The notes under the pieces were generated by a model, which was not told the DNA's origin, did no database searches, and was given only the letters and a program-made list of their open reading frames with translations. A DNA stretch of 64,000 nucleotides, from positions 62,996,049 through 63,060,048 of the forward strand of contig NC_092560.1 in assembly GCF_037038585.1 (NCBI RefSeq). The letters are read 5' to 3'. Position numbers and translations under genes: made by a program. This document shows, one piece after another, positions 48,616 to 62,085 of the stretch. Every line of letters starts with the position of its first letter. Position 1 is the first letter of the stretch. The stretch is from Patagioenas fasciata (Eukaryota > Chordata > Aves > Columbiformes > Columbidae).

Positions 48616-51600
48616 TGCAGTGTATGTGGTCCATCTTTCATTTGTCTGTGACCATCATTAGAGCATGAATTATCGATCTTTGGTAGTCGATGGCATAATG
48701 GTGTCCCCTTGTCAATGTTTTTTTTATTATTCTTTGTGCTATGTTTTCAAAATGATTTTCAAGAATTCTAATGCAGCATGCATATTAGAATAGTGTATAT
48801 AACATCAGCTGATTGATGGTATACTCTTAGTAAAGAACCTGGGAGAGTCACTCTTTTCAGCAAACTGCATTTGTGGATTTATTATATTTCCAACACCACA
48901 TCTTACCACTACTGCATACCCTGAATCACCAGTATGTTTATGAAGACATGCAGCTTTACTAGAGTTATTATTCTTGCTCCTCCAAACATTTGCTGAACAA
49001 CCTGACATTGTATCTTGTCTATGTCTGTGTGTCAATGATTTTTCTATGAAATCAGAGGCACATTACCAAGAGATAGAAGAGTTGTTATATTACCATCCAT
49101 ATTTTCAGCAAAATTCCTGAAGGAAACAAGGCTGAGGTAATTGTATTACCATTATACTTGTCAGTCTCCCTCAGTGACTTTTGAACCTCGCACACAATCA
49201 CTGGAAAATTTCTTTGGAGCAGAGAGGAAGGATAGTTCTCAAGAAGTTTCATGAAAATCCTTGACTAAACAAAAAGAAATTGGTGTCCCTGTTGAGGAAA
49301 AGATATTAATGTTAACTTAGCCTTTGTCCTAGACACCAGAAGATCTACATGGAAGCAAGATACAAGAAATCAGATTTACTTTTTAAAGTTAAGAACAAAA
49401 GTATATGAGGGCTGAGCAGTCTGGAAACACAGGAATTATGAAAGCCATCAGATTGATGAGATCAGTCCCATGCATACTTGCAGTCCAGGTCTGGAAGAGT
49501 CCCCTGGAACCTTCTTTACTTGCCTCCTGACCACCACAAGTGACCCTGAAGTTTTTTATAATGGTACCAAACAAAATTCACAAAAGAGAGCAGGAAAGAG
49601 AACTGTTTCCCAGACCCCTATGATAGGAGAACATACAAAAAGTGAAAGCATACTAATGACCAAAGAACATGGATTACACCCTGTGCTATTAATACAAAGT
49701 ACTAGCTAAAATTTGATTAATGAAATGTCAGTTTTTGTAAATTATCATGTATACAGTGTACTTTGCACAGTAAGTTTGGGGGTTGTGGGGATCTGAATAT
49801 TGCTAGTTAACACTCCTCTTGAAGGGAAAGACAAATGAAAAGGGAGTTACATCTCAGGTAAGCAAGGTTCATCCAAAAATGTCTGCCTTACAGTATAATT
49901 CTTGCAAATAAAGTAACAAATTGTGTTGAATGATGACCACCATTATTTTAACCAATTGTATTCAAAGTATTTACCTCCTGCATAAACTCTGACAGGTCAC
50001 ATCCTCTCCTGAGTCTTATCACTTGAAATTCAACAAAGGACTTTATATGAAATGCTGTGCTTGAATCTAGATAGATCGTTAGTTGTATTACCTTTGCCTA
50101 AAATTCCAGTTAAACTTTGTAAAACAGATATTAAGTTATTCACACATAATCCATCTTTATTGAAACCTACCTTAAATGTAGCTAGATACACCTAATATCT
50201 TGTCTTTCGAAATGTTTTTTTTGAAATGTGTTCTTAGAGCTGCATAATATTGCACTCAAATAAATAAGTCTGTAGCTGCCCAAGTAATTTTCTGGCTTTT
50301 AGAAAATAGGTAATATGGTTGTTGACTGCCAGTATAAGTGTATGTAGTGGTATTTGCTATTATCTGTATAATAGATACTATTGATATGTTGTATTGAATG
50401 GTCGATTGAAAACCAGTGGTTTGGGACTTACAACAATGCAGCAATCCTTTCAGTGCTCTAGTACTGAGCCAATGGGGAAATTCTGATTTCATCACAGAAT
50501 GCAGTTTAAATCTCGCTTCTGATACAGATAGGGTATTTTATCTTACTTTACTATCATTTTTATTTGTCCCTCACTACTTCATACAGAGAAGCTTGCTTCT
50601 TGAAAGCTCAACTTATATTTTCGTTTAGAAGTTGGACATCACCCAAAATTTATCAGTGTTCTCCCTCCCCTGCATTTAGCATGTACTTCACTCTTCTTCC
50701 TTCCTTCATCTCTTTTCATTAAGCCCTCTGTTTCAGCTTTTTTTGCTAGATCCAGCTCAGTGAAATTTATGGCCATATGCCTTTTCTCGCTTCAATTTTT
50801 GTGCATAGGAACTTTGCAGCATTGCAGAATTTAAATATCCTGTCAAGTCAGAACAACCTTATTTTTATGATAATATCAGCTATGAGGAGCTGAATAGTCA
50901 AAGGTTAATTGACAGAAATCCAGTTCAGCTTATTAGAGGAGTAAAATTACTTCAGATTTTCAACACACATGAAAATCTGAGTCAGGAGACATGAATGAAG
51001 TTGGTAGTATAGCCTGAATACAATCAAATTCAGGAACCTCAAGTACGAAAGACAGAAACAAAATAAATTTGACTTTTAATTCAGTCAAAGATTAGTAAAA
51101 AACATAACTATACAATTTTCTCATCAGCACAGAACTGTTTTTTGTTATAATCTTGGAAGTTGTAAAATGAATGCTCATTCATTGTCATTCGTCCTTCACA
51201 GTGCTTCAGTGTATTCCAAACAAATGCTGTTAAAAATTCTGTTAGGTCCCTGATAGTATGCAAAACAAGGATTTTGCTGATATCTTTTCCTGTGACGGCT
51301 GGATAGACCACATACACTTTCAAAAAAGGAAGTACACAGTAGAGGACAAAGAACATTTTTGACTCTCTCTATTAGAGTTACATATTCTTTAGGAGACTTG
51401 TGGAGACACAGAGCCTGAATCTATGGTAAGTACAGAGCTCTATTCATTTACTTTTTATTACATGGGTGCAAAAGAGTTAGTACTAAAACTGCACAGAATG
51501 TGACTGTAAAACTTTAAATATACTTCTGATAGTTTTCAATTCAGCTCCTTAGAGCTGACTTCCTGCTTTTGAGGGCACGAAGAAAGTTTTTAGGTCTTTT

Positions 51601-53368
51601 AGCTCCTTCAAAATGTGAATTGGTTTGTAGGTGCCTTACTGATTCTGGCATTCAAAATTAAGAAAAAGAAAACAGCTTCTTTCAAGACTAAACTGACAAA
51701 TTAGGTTGTGTAGCTAAAGAAATTTGGCAGTCAAATGTCAATGTGACACCAAACAAAAAATGAGTCAAGCCTTTTAATTAGATTTCCAGAAAGCAATTGC
51801 ACTACACTACATTATTTTGTTTCAAAAGTACTTCATAACTTAAAAAAAAAAAAAAGGGAACACTTGAGACTTATGCATTTATGTGTAAATCTTCAGTATA
51901 GTTGTTTTGGTGGGTTTTTTTTTTACTAATCTGTAGAATTTGTTTTCTTTAAATACAGTTTCTTTAAAATTCCAAGCAGTATGTATAGGTCAGATTTTAT
52001 AAGTATTTTATTAATAAACCAAATCAATAATTGAAAGAGAAGTCATTTTACAGATAAATGTTGATAAGTGTGAAATCTGAGTAGCTTTTCAGGCCATCTT
52101 TGCTCTGGGAAATAGTTTAGAACTCCTGGAGTAGCTTGTATACTTTCATCATGGTACATAAACCCAAATAAAGCAAACTTTCCCTGAAGATAGTACTATA
52201 ATACTTCAGATGTATTCCTTATTTGAAGCTGTCAGTCTTATTTCAAGAGAATAAAAGATGTATCATGAAACTTAGAGAAGAGCCCAAGCCATAGAATTTA
52301 TTATCTTCACAATGAAAATGGTCTAGTTTTGTCCATTGCACTAGCACTTGAAAAATGGTGATGTGAAATAGTGATGAATGCAGAATACAGTTCACATTTA
52401 ACAATGCTTCACAAATTTCAGAGGGTTTTGACTGAGTTTGTTTTACACAACGATCAAATTATTCCTGAATCTGAAGCAATGGCCTCGAAGTGTTTACATA
52501 AGTAAATTTTTGTATTTAAAATAGAAAGCAGATATTTCTTATTTATTTTTGTTGTAATGAATACCACTGTGCAGAATCATGTACTAAAGGGCAAAATACT
52601 TTGTTTATGCCAATAATTCAATTCAAGTCTTGACTTATTCTGGATTTACATATGGATAAATGGGATCTGAATAGGGCCATCGTTTCTGCCAAACTAGCAT
52701 CTTGCTGTGCTGTTGCCTACTGATTTCTGGTTCTGCAGAGATTCTTTAACTTGAGCTAGTCATTCAGGAGCCCAAATATACATGGAGCTTATGTATTTGC
52801 AAAAACCCACATTAACATTTAGAAGTTATTCTCCTGGTATGATTCAATGTCTAGCTGCTTTCACAAAAGGGTGTGTTTGGAAAGAGTATGTAAATATGCA
52901 AATACTTTGAACACAGGACCTCTGCTATTGCCAAATGCAGTTTGAAAATAAGCAACAATTAACAGTTTCACTTTTTTGTTTCAATCTTTCCAAAGCTGCA
53001 GGTTGTTTTCTCAGAATTCAGACATCAATGACAATTCAAAGTAATGCAAACCATGGATTCATACACTTCCTGTATTTCCTTGACAATGTTCTATAGCACT
53101 ATAGAGAAAGGAGTTCTTTCATCTTTGCATCACAGGCAACCCAGAAGGGGCACCAAGGAAGAAAAATCACATTTTTTGGTTTTTGCTTTGATGCTGCATG
53201 AGTGGAAATTAATATTATAGCAATATAAGAAGATAGGGAAAAAAAAGTAGGAGAAAAAAACAACTAACTGAAGAAGGTGGAGTGAGCAGCAATGTAGGAA
53301 AGTTTATTTTCTGTCATTTTTATGGTAGGCAGAGATCAGAATGCTTAGGAGACAAACTTATTCCTACC

Positions 53369-53387
53369 AAAAAAAAAAAAAAAAAAA
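53369..53387. repeat. Poly(A) tract, 19 A
   Basis: An uninterrupted A19 with no retroelement body recognisable on its 5' side. Confidence 0.8.
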
Positions 53388-55134
53388 GACAATGAACCCT
53401 TTGAATATGGAATTGGACATAATCTGGTTAAGGCTGGTTCTGATTTTAGTGCATAAAGTAAGAGATGGAAGGAGCAGAGATAGGTCTGCAGAATCCCGAT
53501 ATCCAAATGAGGAACAAAACATAGAAATCACTTTTTCAATTCTGACCATAATAACAAAGTTAAGTTTAAACCAAAAGGCTTAGACATAATATCAGATGAA
53601 AAAATATTAGAACTACAATTATACCTCCTGTCAGGTGTAGCTTCATGTGAGAATGAAGCTGATGAACACAAAGGAAAAATACAGCATTTTCCTTTGACTT
53701 CAAGCCAAGACAAGATGTGTTGATTTCTGACATAGAGAAATAGTCCTTAATATGCCTGTCTTCTTGTAATGATACTGGTAATTATCAGATTTATTATAAG
53801 AATCAAACAAACTTTTGAGACATGAGAATTCAGATAAATGTTCTGACGCAAATATGGCAAACCAAGGAATTTTGTTCATCTATTCAGATCTACTATTTAT
53901 TGGTTTTGTTTCTTGTTTTAAAAAGGAGGGGAAAAAAAAAAAAAAGAACTTAAACAGAAAAGCAGAGAAGACTGCTGGCAACTATTTATTCATAACATCC
54001 AGATGGAGCTAGAACAGCAGTTCAAAAGTGAGGTGCGACACATTTTTCAGGTATCTCACTTTGGAAAGTGTTCACACAGCCTCATCAGTGTTACTAACTT
54101 TGCATGTAATTTGTGGCAGCATCTGTCATTCACAGGCAATTCCTGGAGAACAGCTATTGTACCATAATTTGCCCTGAAATAACTCAGTCAGGGTTTAGTG
54201 GTGTACTTCTGTAACATTCATCTTGAAAATGGCTTTGTGTTCTTCCAGAATAGTCAAAATATATTAATCCTTTGTGACCAAATTTTTGTCATACAAAAAT
54301 ATGGTCATTTAGTGAAGTGGTCTACTTTAATGAATGGTCAGAAAAGGTTTCTTCCTATTCACAACTGGTTACATCATACATCATATAGCCATTCTGGGGG
54401 CTGACACTGAAACCCATACTCCTAACTGCTAGGAAGGGATGCACACCCCTCTCCATCTGTTCTTTGATGAACAAAGTGTGCCTTTGCTTTATTCTTTTGC
54501 AAGAGACAGGATTCAGGCATATAAAGTGACAGGGAGGACTGACAAATATAATTAACGGTTATCTCAGAGCTAAAGATATTGGTTTCTTCATACACTCTCT
54601 AAGATTAAGATTTAGTTAAACTCACTAAGATGTAGTCAAACTATTGACATTTTAGATGTTTCCCTTGTCAACAAATTCTGCTAAAATAATCCTGAAAACT
54701 GCCTCCTTCAGCACTTATGCCCATCATTTAGGCATCTAAGTCCACCATTTAGGAAGAATTTTCACAATTGATATTCATCTGCTGTCTGACTCTGCGCGCC
54801 TTAAGTGAATGTCTACACTCCACAATGCAAAGCTACTCAGAGGTGCCCAAGGAGTTATACCAGATTAAAATCTCCATAAGCTGGAGACATAACATTGACC
54901 ATGACTGGGACCAACATAGTAGTGAAACATGAGGGATGAAGAAATTCTGCTAAAGAGGAGAGGTTTCTACGCTTATCACATTGTGGAAGACCATACCACT
55001 CTTCAGTCAGTTGAACTTCCTTTTTCTTACAAACTTTCCCAGTGCTAACTCACTTGTCCAAGTTAGGTGGCCCAGCTGAGGTTTCCAAGAATCTCTCTTT
55101 GTCTTTCTCCTGTATTGTAGGGAAGGTCTAAACT

Positions 55135-55250
55135 GAAAAAAATAAATAAAATAAAATAAAATAAAATAAAATAAAATAAAATAAAATAAAATAAAATAAA
55201 ATAAAATAAAATAAAATAAAATAAAATAAAATAAAATAAAATAAAAATAA
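55135..55250. repeat. (AAAAT)n pentanucleotide microsatellite
   Basis: About twenty nearly perfect AAAAT/ATAAA units, starting with AAATAAAT variants and ending in ATTTTAAAAAA. On - it produces an artificial repetitive Phe/Tyr/Ile/Leu open frame. Confidence 0.95.
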
Positions 55251-56120
55251 TTTTAAAAAAAGATTATAGGATCGACATCCAAGGTTTTGGACACCTCCAT
55301 GTGGTGCAGCATAAAAATTTGTGTGTTTATAAATGTAGTGTCTAGTGTAGCCCATGTTCTGCTGTCATCCTAATTAGATTTTAAAATCACAGCATTCCAT
55401 CAGTATGTTATTCCTCATTTAAAGGGCCTTCTGCCTCATTCCATCAGGTTCACAAATTAGATAATCTTCTCTGTCTCATGAGATTTAGCAGGCCCATTTG
55501 AAAAACACTGCCACATCACCTTCATACAGTGGTTCAGTGACCAAAGCAGATATGTTAGAAAGTTATACCTCTGGTCATGCCATAAAAAACCTAAGCAGTG
55601 GTTGGAGCAGTGCATCAAAATTAGGTTTACTGAATTCTGAGTGCTTCTGTAAATACTAGGCTAGAGAGGTGCTTTACCCTTACCTGAACTGAAGAATCCT
55701 CACACCTTTCACACAAAGTAATATCACCATCAAAAGAGAGATGGAAAAATCCACTGTCAACCACTAATCACCTTTGGTTCGATGTTAAGGGAATTCTCAG
55801 CAGATCTGCGGGTTTCACACTCCTTGGGCTGTGTTTTCTGAAAGCTATGTGTGAGTAAATGCAAGTAAAGAGGAGCTGACCATTTTTAAAAGCAAAGTAC
55901 TCTGTTTTTCCAAGCACAGGAATTCTTCTAATTCTTTTCTGGCCTGGGCAAAAAGGGGATATGAGGTATACAAGGCCATCACAGTAGATTTTAAGATCAT
56001 TAGTTTCACCAGACACAAACATGCAAAATATAAAACAGTAATCTCTGTATTTCAGTGCAATATTTTACAGCCAACTTTTGTGTCTCGACGGAGTCCTACT
56101 GATTCTGCATAGGAACACAT

Positions 56121-56172
56121 GATTATATGACAAGCTGAGATATACATATATATTGATTATATGACAAGCTGA
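56121..56172. repeat. Direct repeat of 18 bp
   Basis: GATTATATGACAAGCTGA occurs at 56121-56138 and again at 56155-56172, separated by an AT-rich spacer with ATACATATATAT. This is a small local duplication. Confidence 0.85.
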
Positions 56173-57176
56173 AGGTCTGAACACACTCAGAAGGACCAGC
56201 CTCACAAGGAACCCTGTGTGAAGGTACCTCTTCCTTCCTGCAAAGATCACTGAGGTCACTGGACTTCAGATAGCCAAAGAAACCAGAAGGTCCAGGTGTC
56301 TTGCATAACTGGGAATGTGGCAGATTTTGAAATTAATTTGTGCAAAAACACAACTTGCTAGGCTAAGAATAACAAAATGTTCGGGATTCTATTGCCTTTG
56401 TGAGTCAGGCACAAATTTCTGTCTGTCAAGCCCAAATGGAGCATAAGAAGTAGAGAAACACTGAGAGAGAAAAAACTTTTTCCTGACCTTTAGGCTACTT
56501 TCAAAATTACTATAAAGAAATATCTGTCCCAATGAAAGCCAAAACTGACTTTCTGCTGCACTGTATAAGACACAATGTCTTGCTGCCGACTTGAGACCCC
56601 CATGATACTATTGCAATGCGTTAATGAGAGTCCCACAACATGATTAAGGAAAACTATTGGCAAGCCAGGACGTGCTTCATCTGGCCATGTCTGTACTCAC
56701 CCCATTCACACTAAAATCAGGCAACATCTTGGCCCCTTTAATAGAAGTGGAACGAACTCCAGCCTTCCCTGCCTCTGTACTTTGCAACTTGGACAAAATG
56801 CAGACTTGCAGAGATCCCTAAAATTCCGAACAACAATACTTTCGCTGAACTTTCATATGGCCTTCATCCCTTAGGGTTTTTCCTATTCGCAATGGGATAA
56901 AAGAAAAACAAAATGTGTTGGACATGTAAATTAGACAAAGGTGAATTACTTTCATAAACAAATGCAAATGTAAATCTGATGTTTATTTATTTCACTCCAA
57001 GATACAAAATGGCCCCAATCCTTGCCAACATGAAAAATGTTGTATTTTATATGTCAGCTTCTCCTACTCCAATGGAGTAAGTTACACAAGTTAATGCAGG
57101 GCATGCAGCACCCTCTGCACTGTTGTCAAGTTATCTGCTTTTTTGAAAGCACCAAAGTTGTTTGAGGAATTGTGAA

Positions 57177-57342
57177 GAAAAAACAAACAAACAAAACAAA
57201 TCAGACAAACACTTAAAAAAAGGAAAACAAAACAAAACATAAAACCAAACAAAAACCAAGCAAAACCAAAACGTAACAACAAAACAAACAAACAAACAAC
57301 ACACACACAAAAAACCACACACACACAAAAACACACAAAACC
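57177..57342. repeat. A/C-rich (AAAC)n and (CA)n low-complexity tract
   Basis: About 165 bp almost without T or G on +, made of AAAC, AAAACC and CACACA words. It is the source of spurious Phe/Val/Cys-rich frames on -. Confidence 0.85.
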
Positions 57343-59094
57343 AACTTGGTTTGCTTCAAGAAAAAGCTTCCACATAAGATTCCTTTCCCTGAAACTGCAT
57401 TTAGTCACTATTCATTAGAGTCACACTCAAAGGTGGAAAATAGCAGCATTTGCCCTAATTTTTTATTTTGATAATAGACTCTTATTTACACTTATGAGAC
57501 CTTTCTGTAGTCACTTATTCCAAACTTGTCTCATGTAAGTATATTGTGAATGTCTCCTAATAGTTCAAAACAGATAACACAATGATATCTAAAGGGGCAC
57601 TTTAAAATTTTCTGTTGTAATTGTAAAGTTATCATATTTATCAGCAGGTCATCTATACTTGACTCAGCTATCTGGGATTAAGAACCTGATGGGATTTGTG
57701 GATAAAAAGTCATCTTTCTTAGGTATTTTTTCTTACAAAGAGAACATTCATACTGTTTTGTATTTTAATTAAGAGAATCCAACAAACTAAGAAGAATAAA
57801 AGAAGATTTCCATCAGTGTTACGGGATCGTAACAGGAAAAATCTGAAACAAACATAAATAGCAGCTACCTTCAGCACAATCCCCCAATTCAAAAGCTGGA
57901 GTGCATAGAATATTAAGAATAGACTACACAAAAATGTTCAAAAAGAAAGGTTCACCCATGTTCTTACACTGAAGCTGTGAAAAATGGCCCTCAACTTGTA
58001 ATGTTGTCATTGAAAGGTGCGGAAAATTTGTGAGAACAATGTATTACACACATTTTAAAATGGGGCACATAGGTAGTTTTCCCAATTCAATCCCTCAATA
58101 TTGGACAGTTTTTTAACCATTTGGGGGGTTACATTTTCATGGAATGAATGGGGATGAGAAAATCCTGTGTAACTTAGGTTTGCAGCTATGGCTGGTTGTT
58201 CCTTTCACTTCTGCTGACACATGTCTAACAGCTTCTCTTCCCATTAGTCACTTGTGTAACAAAGATTTGAAGAAGTGTCACAACCTCCACAATACCATGA
58301 CCCTTCTATAAATCTCTGAGGGCATCTGCATTTTGATTCTGATGATGAATCATAGGGAGGCTGGTTTTCTTTTTCTCCTAGAGAAGAAAAACATTTGGAA
58401 ATAGTGTCCCCAGGCTCTCACTTCTTCCTCCTGTACAAAGCTGTTCAGAATAAAAATTTAGCTAAAAATTTTATTTTCAATCAAATCTCTATTCCTCAGC
58501 CTCTAAGAGCAGTTACTAGGGCTCAGATTTATGCACTAGCCCACAAGAATTATGGACCCCCGTTAGCCAATCACTGGTGCCTTTCTGCTTCCTGCTGTTC
58601 TTCTTACCACCACCACCAGTAGCTGTTCTGTCTTTCACACTAGAAGCATCCTGCACAATTGACGATCTACACAATGGTCCATCATTTACTGGATGACCAG
58701 CAGACTGACCTTCTTTCAATGTAGTCAACGCTCAGCAACAAATTCAGTAGAGTGATCCTGAACAACAAGAAAAATGGAACATTTTATTTTTCCCATACAC
58801 TTTAGCCCTTGAAGCAGAAACGCTGGTGCATGCTGCCTCATTATATGTCATGGCCTGTAGCCTCTGTGAGGAAACAGTGAAACTGAAGGAGACCCTGCTG
58901 AATTTCACCTCCTCATTTGCACATACCCTGTGAACAGCAGGTTCAGGTGCCTGCAAATAATAGACTTGGTAAGCAAATAAATTTGCACGATTAAAGAAAG
59001 CCATTATAACTTCTTTGTCTCTGAGGCAAGGCAGCACGACCAAACTGAGCAAACACAACAGCATAAACCCAATTCATTGTGCTCTCAGTAGGTA

Positions 59095-59560
59095 ATCAGG
59101 GGACTAGGACACATGACACACAAGAGGCTCAGAGAACTGGGTCTGTTCAGCCTGGATATGAGAAGGCAGAGACTTTATTGCTGTCTTCAAATATCTAATT
59201 AAATTGCGTCATACTCATGTCAGAGTTGCACAGGGGTAGAATGAGAAGCAATGGAAACTAGATGCAAAAAGGAAAATTCCAATTAGCTTTTTGGGGGTTG
59301 GTTTTGTTTGGATTTTTTGGTTGTCTGGCTTTATTGTGGTTTTGAGTTTTTTGTTTGTGTGTGTTGTTTTTTTCTTTTTAACAGTGAGGGAAATCAACTA
59401 CTGGGACAGTCTAGGAGGGGCTGCAAATTCTCCATCCTTGTCTGTAGTCAAAACTTAACTGAAGAACGCTCTGAGCAATCTGGGGATATCAGGCCTGCTC
59501 TGAACAGAGAGTTGGACAAGTTATATTCCAGAGATCCCTCCTTACTTAAATTATGCTGTG
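59095..59560 (+). mobile_element. Degenerate CR1-type fragment, + orientation
   Basis: ACAAGAGGCTCAGAGAACTGGG, then TGTTCAGCCTGGATATGAGAAGGC and TTTATTGCTGTCTTCAAATATCTAA, follow the sense CR1 sequence after the RT domain. Traces of the 3' part recur at about 59390-59560. Between them lies a G/T-rich low-complexity insert (59290-59385). Borders are approximate. Confidence 0.7.
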
Positions 59561-60028
59561 AGGCTATAATTTGTAACGGAACTGACACTGCTGTTACAGG
59601 TCATTATTGTGCAAGCATGCAGGAATGAAACCACAGAAAAAATATGTCTGCAATAATTGTAGAGAGAAAGTACTGCATGAATTAGTGTTCCCTTCTGTTT
59701 AATAGCTGAAAGGTGCAATGCATCTGGTGTACGACAGAGGGGACACATGGCCCACTTATCTCTCATTTCCCACGTCACACATTCCAAGTAGGAAATGAAA
59801 AAGGAAAAAGAAAGTTTAGCAGAAAAGAGGAGTCTCAGGAAAAAGACAGGAGAGTAGGGCAGGAAGGAAGAAGTATTCTTTTTGAAAAAAAGAAACTGTG
59901 AGTGTACCTGCAAGGCTTCAGAATACGTGGTTAGTGTACACTCTCTGCCTAAGCTGATTTTAACAAAAGAACTCTCAGCAGATGGAAAACTCATTCTGGT
60001 TTTCTGTTGTAATTTTTTCAGAGGCACA

Positions 60029-60122
60029 GATGAATGCATTCTTGTTTAACTTCCCATTTCTTCCATTTATTGGAAGATGAATGCATTCTTGTTTAACTTC
60101 CCATTTCTTTCATTTATTGGTT
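60029..60122. repeat. Tandem duplication, two 47 bp units
   Basis: The unit beginning GATGAATGCATTCTTG at 60029 is repeated from 60076, with a single visible difference (TTCTTCC against TTCTTTC). The near identity points to a recent event. Confidence 0.9.
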
Positions 60123-62009
60123 TGTATGACAGGTTAACCAGTGACTTTAAAGCCACCGGTCTTTGTGACCAACCTGCTATCACCTGCTAAGTATCAGGGA
60201 TCAGAATTAACTGGTAGGCAAAATAAACCTTTTTGAAAGCCCAAAGGATTAGGCCATAGAAAGGATATTAGGCATTATGCAAATGCTAGGCAGAAAGGCC
60301 TAGTAAATTTTTTGTTGAAACATTCTTTTTAAAGATGTTTGAACTAAACTGGGTTTTCATTTTTAAGCTTTGTTGTCTTTGATTAAAACTCCCATGGGAA
60401 CATTTCTGAAGTTATTTTGTGTTTTGAAATATTTATGCTGTGGGAGTAGGCTTTTTGTTGTTATTTGGGTCACGTCATTGTCTTTGTTATTGATGTCAGA
60501 AAGTGTACTAAACTTAGAAATGATATAAAGGGCTGAATTTACTTTTAATTAAACTTGAACATTCTGGATGGAACGTTTTTCCAGATCCTTGACTTCATGT
60601 CTGACAATCCTTGGAAATGTGTTGCTCACACAAGAAAATTTGCACTAGAGAACGTGAAATTGCTTGCATGAAAGCAGTTCTGAGGCTTGACTGGTTCTTC
60701 AACTGGTCAGATGGTCCAGCAAGAAGAGCATAAAAAAGAACAAAAGGCTCATATGGGAGACTTTGCAGTACAGCTCTGCTGCGAAATAGGACCAAGAATG
60801 ATTCTGGTCATCTGTAGTGCAGAAATCACTCTGTGTTTGTATTTTGCTTGTTTCTCTCTAAAAGACCATGGTGTCCTGAAGGGTGTGTTCCTACCTTTTC
60901 TCTCCTCCACTGTAATGCTAACTTACAGACTCCTCACCCAAGCACTCCTCTCATGCAGTTTCTCCAATGCTGTGTTTCTTTGTATTACTCATACAAATGC
61001 TGTGTCCTGTAACCTCAACCAGTAAAATCATCTGGATTGAAAAGCACCTCTCCTCCCATGCCCCAATACCTTTTTTACCTCTCATTTTCCTTCCTTTTCT
61101 TGAATATTTTAATTTGTATTTTTTGAGTGACACATGATATAGAACAGCCTTCAACTTCCACAGGAGCAAACCTGAGGGGAGGTTGGTGAGTCACCTTTAC
61201 AAACTTCAGTGAAAAATAGTAGATGTAATTACAGAGGCTTCTAGCCTTTTGGAGAAACTGTTAGGTGTCCCATGCCCCACATCAACGTCAAGAACATATC
61301 GTTTTCCTGGAAGATACAAGCTGACTGAACACCATGACAACACAGGTTCAATTTTTCTATTGTGAATTTTCCACTGATGTGGTTAAACTGTTGATTTATA
61401 GGAGGAGTTGCAGAAAACGTGCATAGGACATGTGTCAAACGTATGAACAATAATTTATAAGCAAGTAGAAAGGGTCTACAGCAAGAAATAATGTATACCA
61501 AGCCTACACAAGGGATTCCTAAAATCTGTTTGCACAGTGGCAGTAGCTGGACATGAAAGGTATTCTTGTCTTCCTTCCCCCACTCTCCTATCACACATCT
61601 TCCCTTCCACAACCCAGACCCTTATTCTACAGCCTCAATCTCCTACCTGATACCACACACAAAATGAGATTCGAATCTGTTCCCTACTTCCTTACAACAT
61701 AGCTTTAGCTCTGCAATTGAGAATCCTGACTGCATCCTGTCACAGAGTCCTGTTTTGTTCTGCTTTGGCCTTAGTCCTGCACTCTCAGCCAGTGCTCAGT
61801 CTCTGCGCTGACTGAACTTACAGAACAGACTGGGAAACAGGGAGCTGGTGGTCCAGCTGCAGAGTCCAGCAAATTATAGTTGATCTGCTGGTGGGTAACT
61901 GCCTATGTGAAGGCTCTCTTCAGCCACGTGATAAGCACACTAATTACTTGCATGGAAGAATTTTAGTCTGCAGCTCAGTTGGGGCAGACAAAACTGAAAG
62001 TCACTGTTA

Positions 62010-62085
62010 TCACAGAATCATAGAACAGCCCAGGTTGGAAGGGACCTTGAAAGATCATCTCTTTCAACCTTTAGCACTAAATCTC
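62010..62085 (-). mobile_element. Short CR1 3' tail fragment
   Basis: TCACAGAATCATAGAACAG, followed by CAGGTTGGAAGGGACCTTGAAAGATCATC, is the reversed CR1 3' end. Only about 75 bp are recognisable. Confidence 0.85.

Noticed and set aside
57091-57408. 105-codon minus-strand frame rich in Phe, Val and Cys
   Set aside because: It is the reverse reading of the A/C-rich low-complexity tract at 57177-57342.
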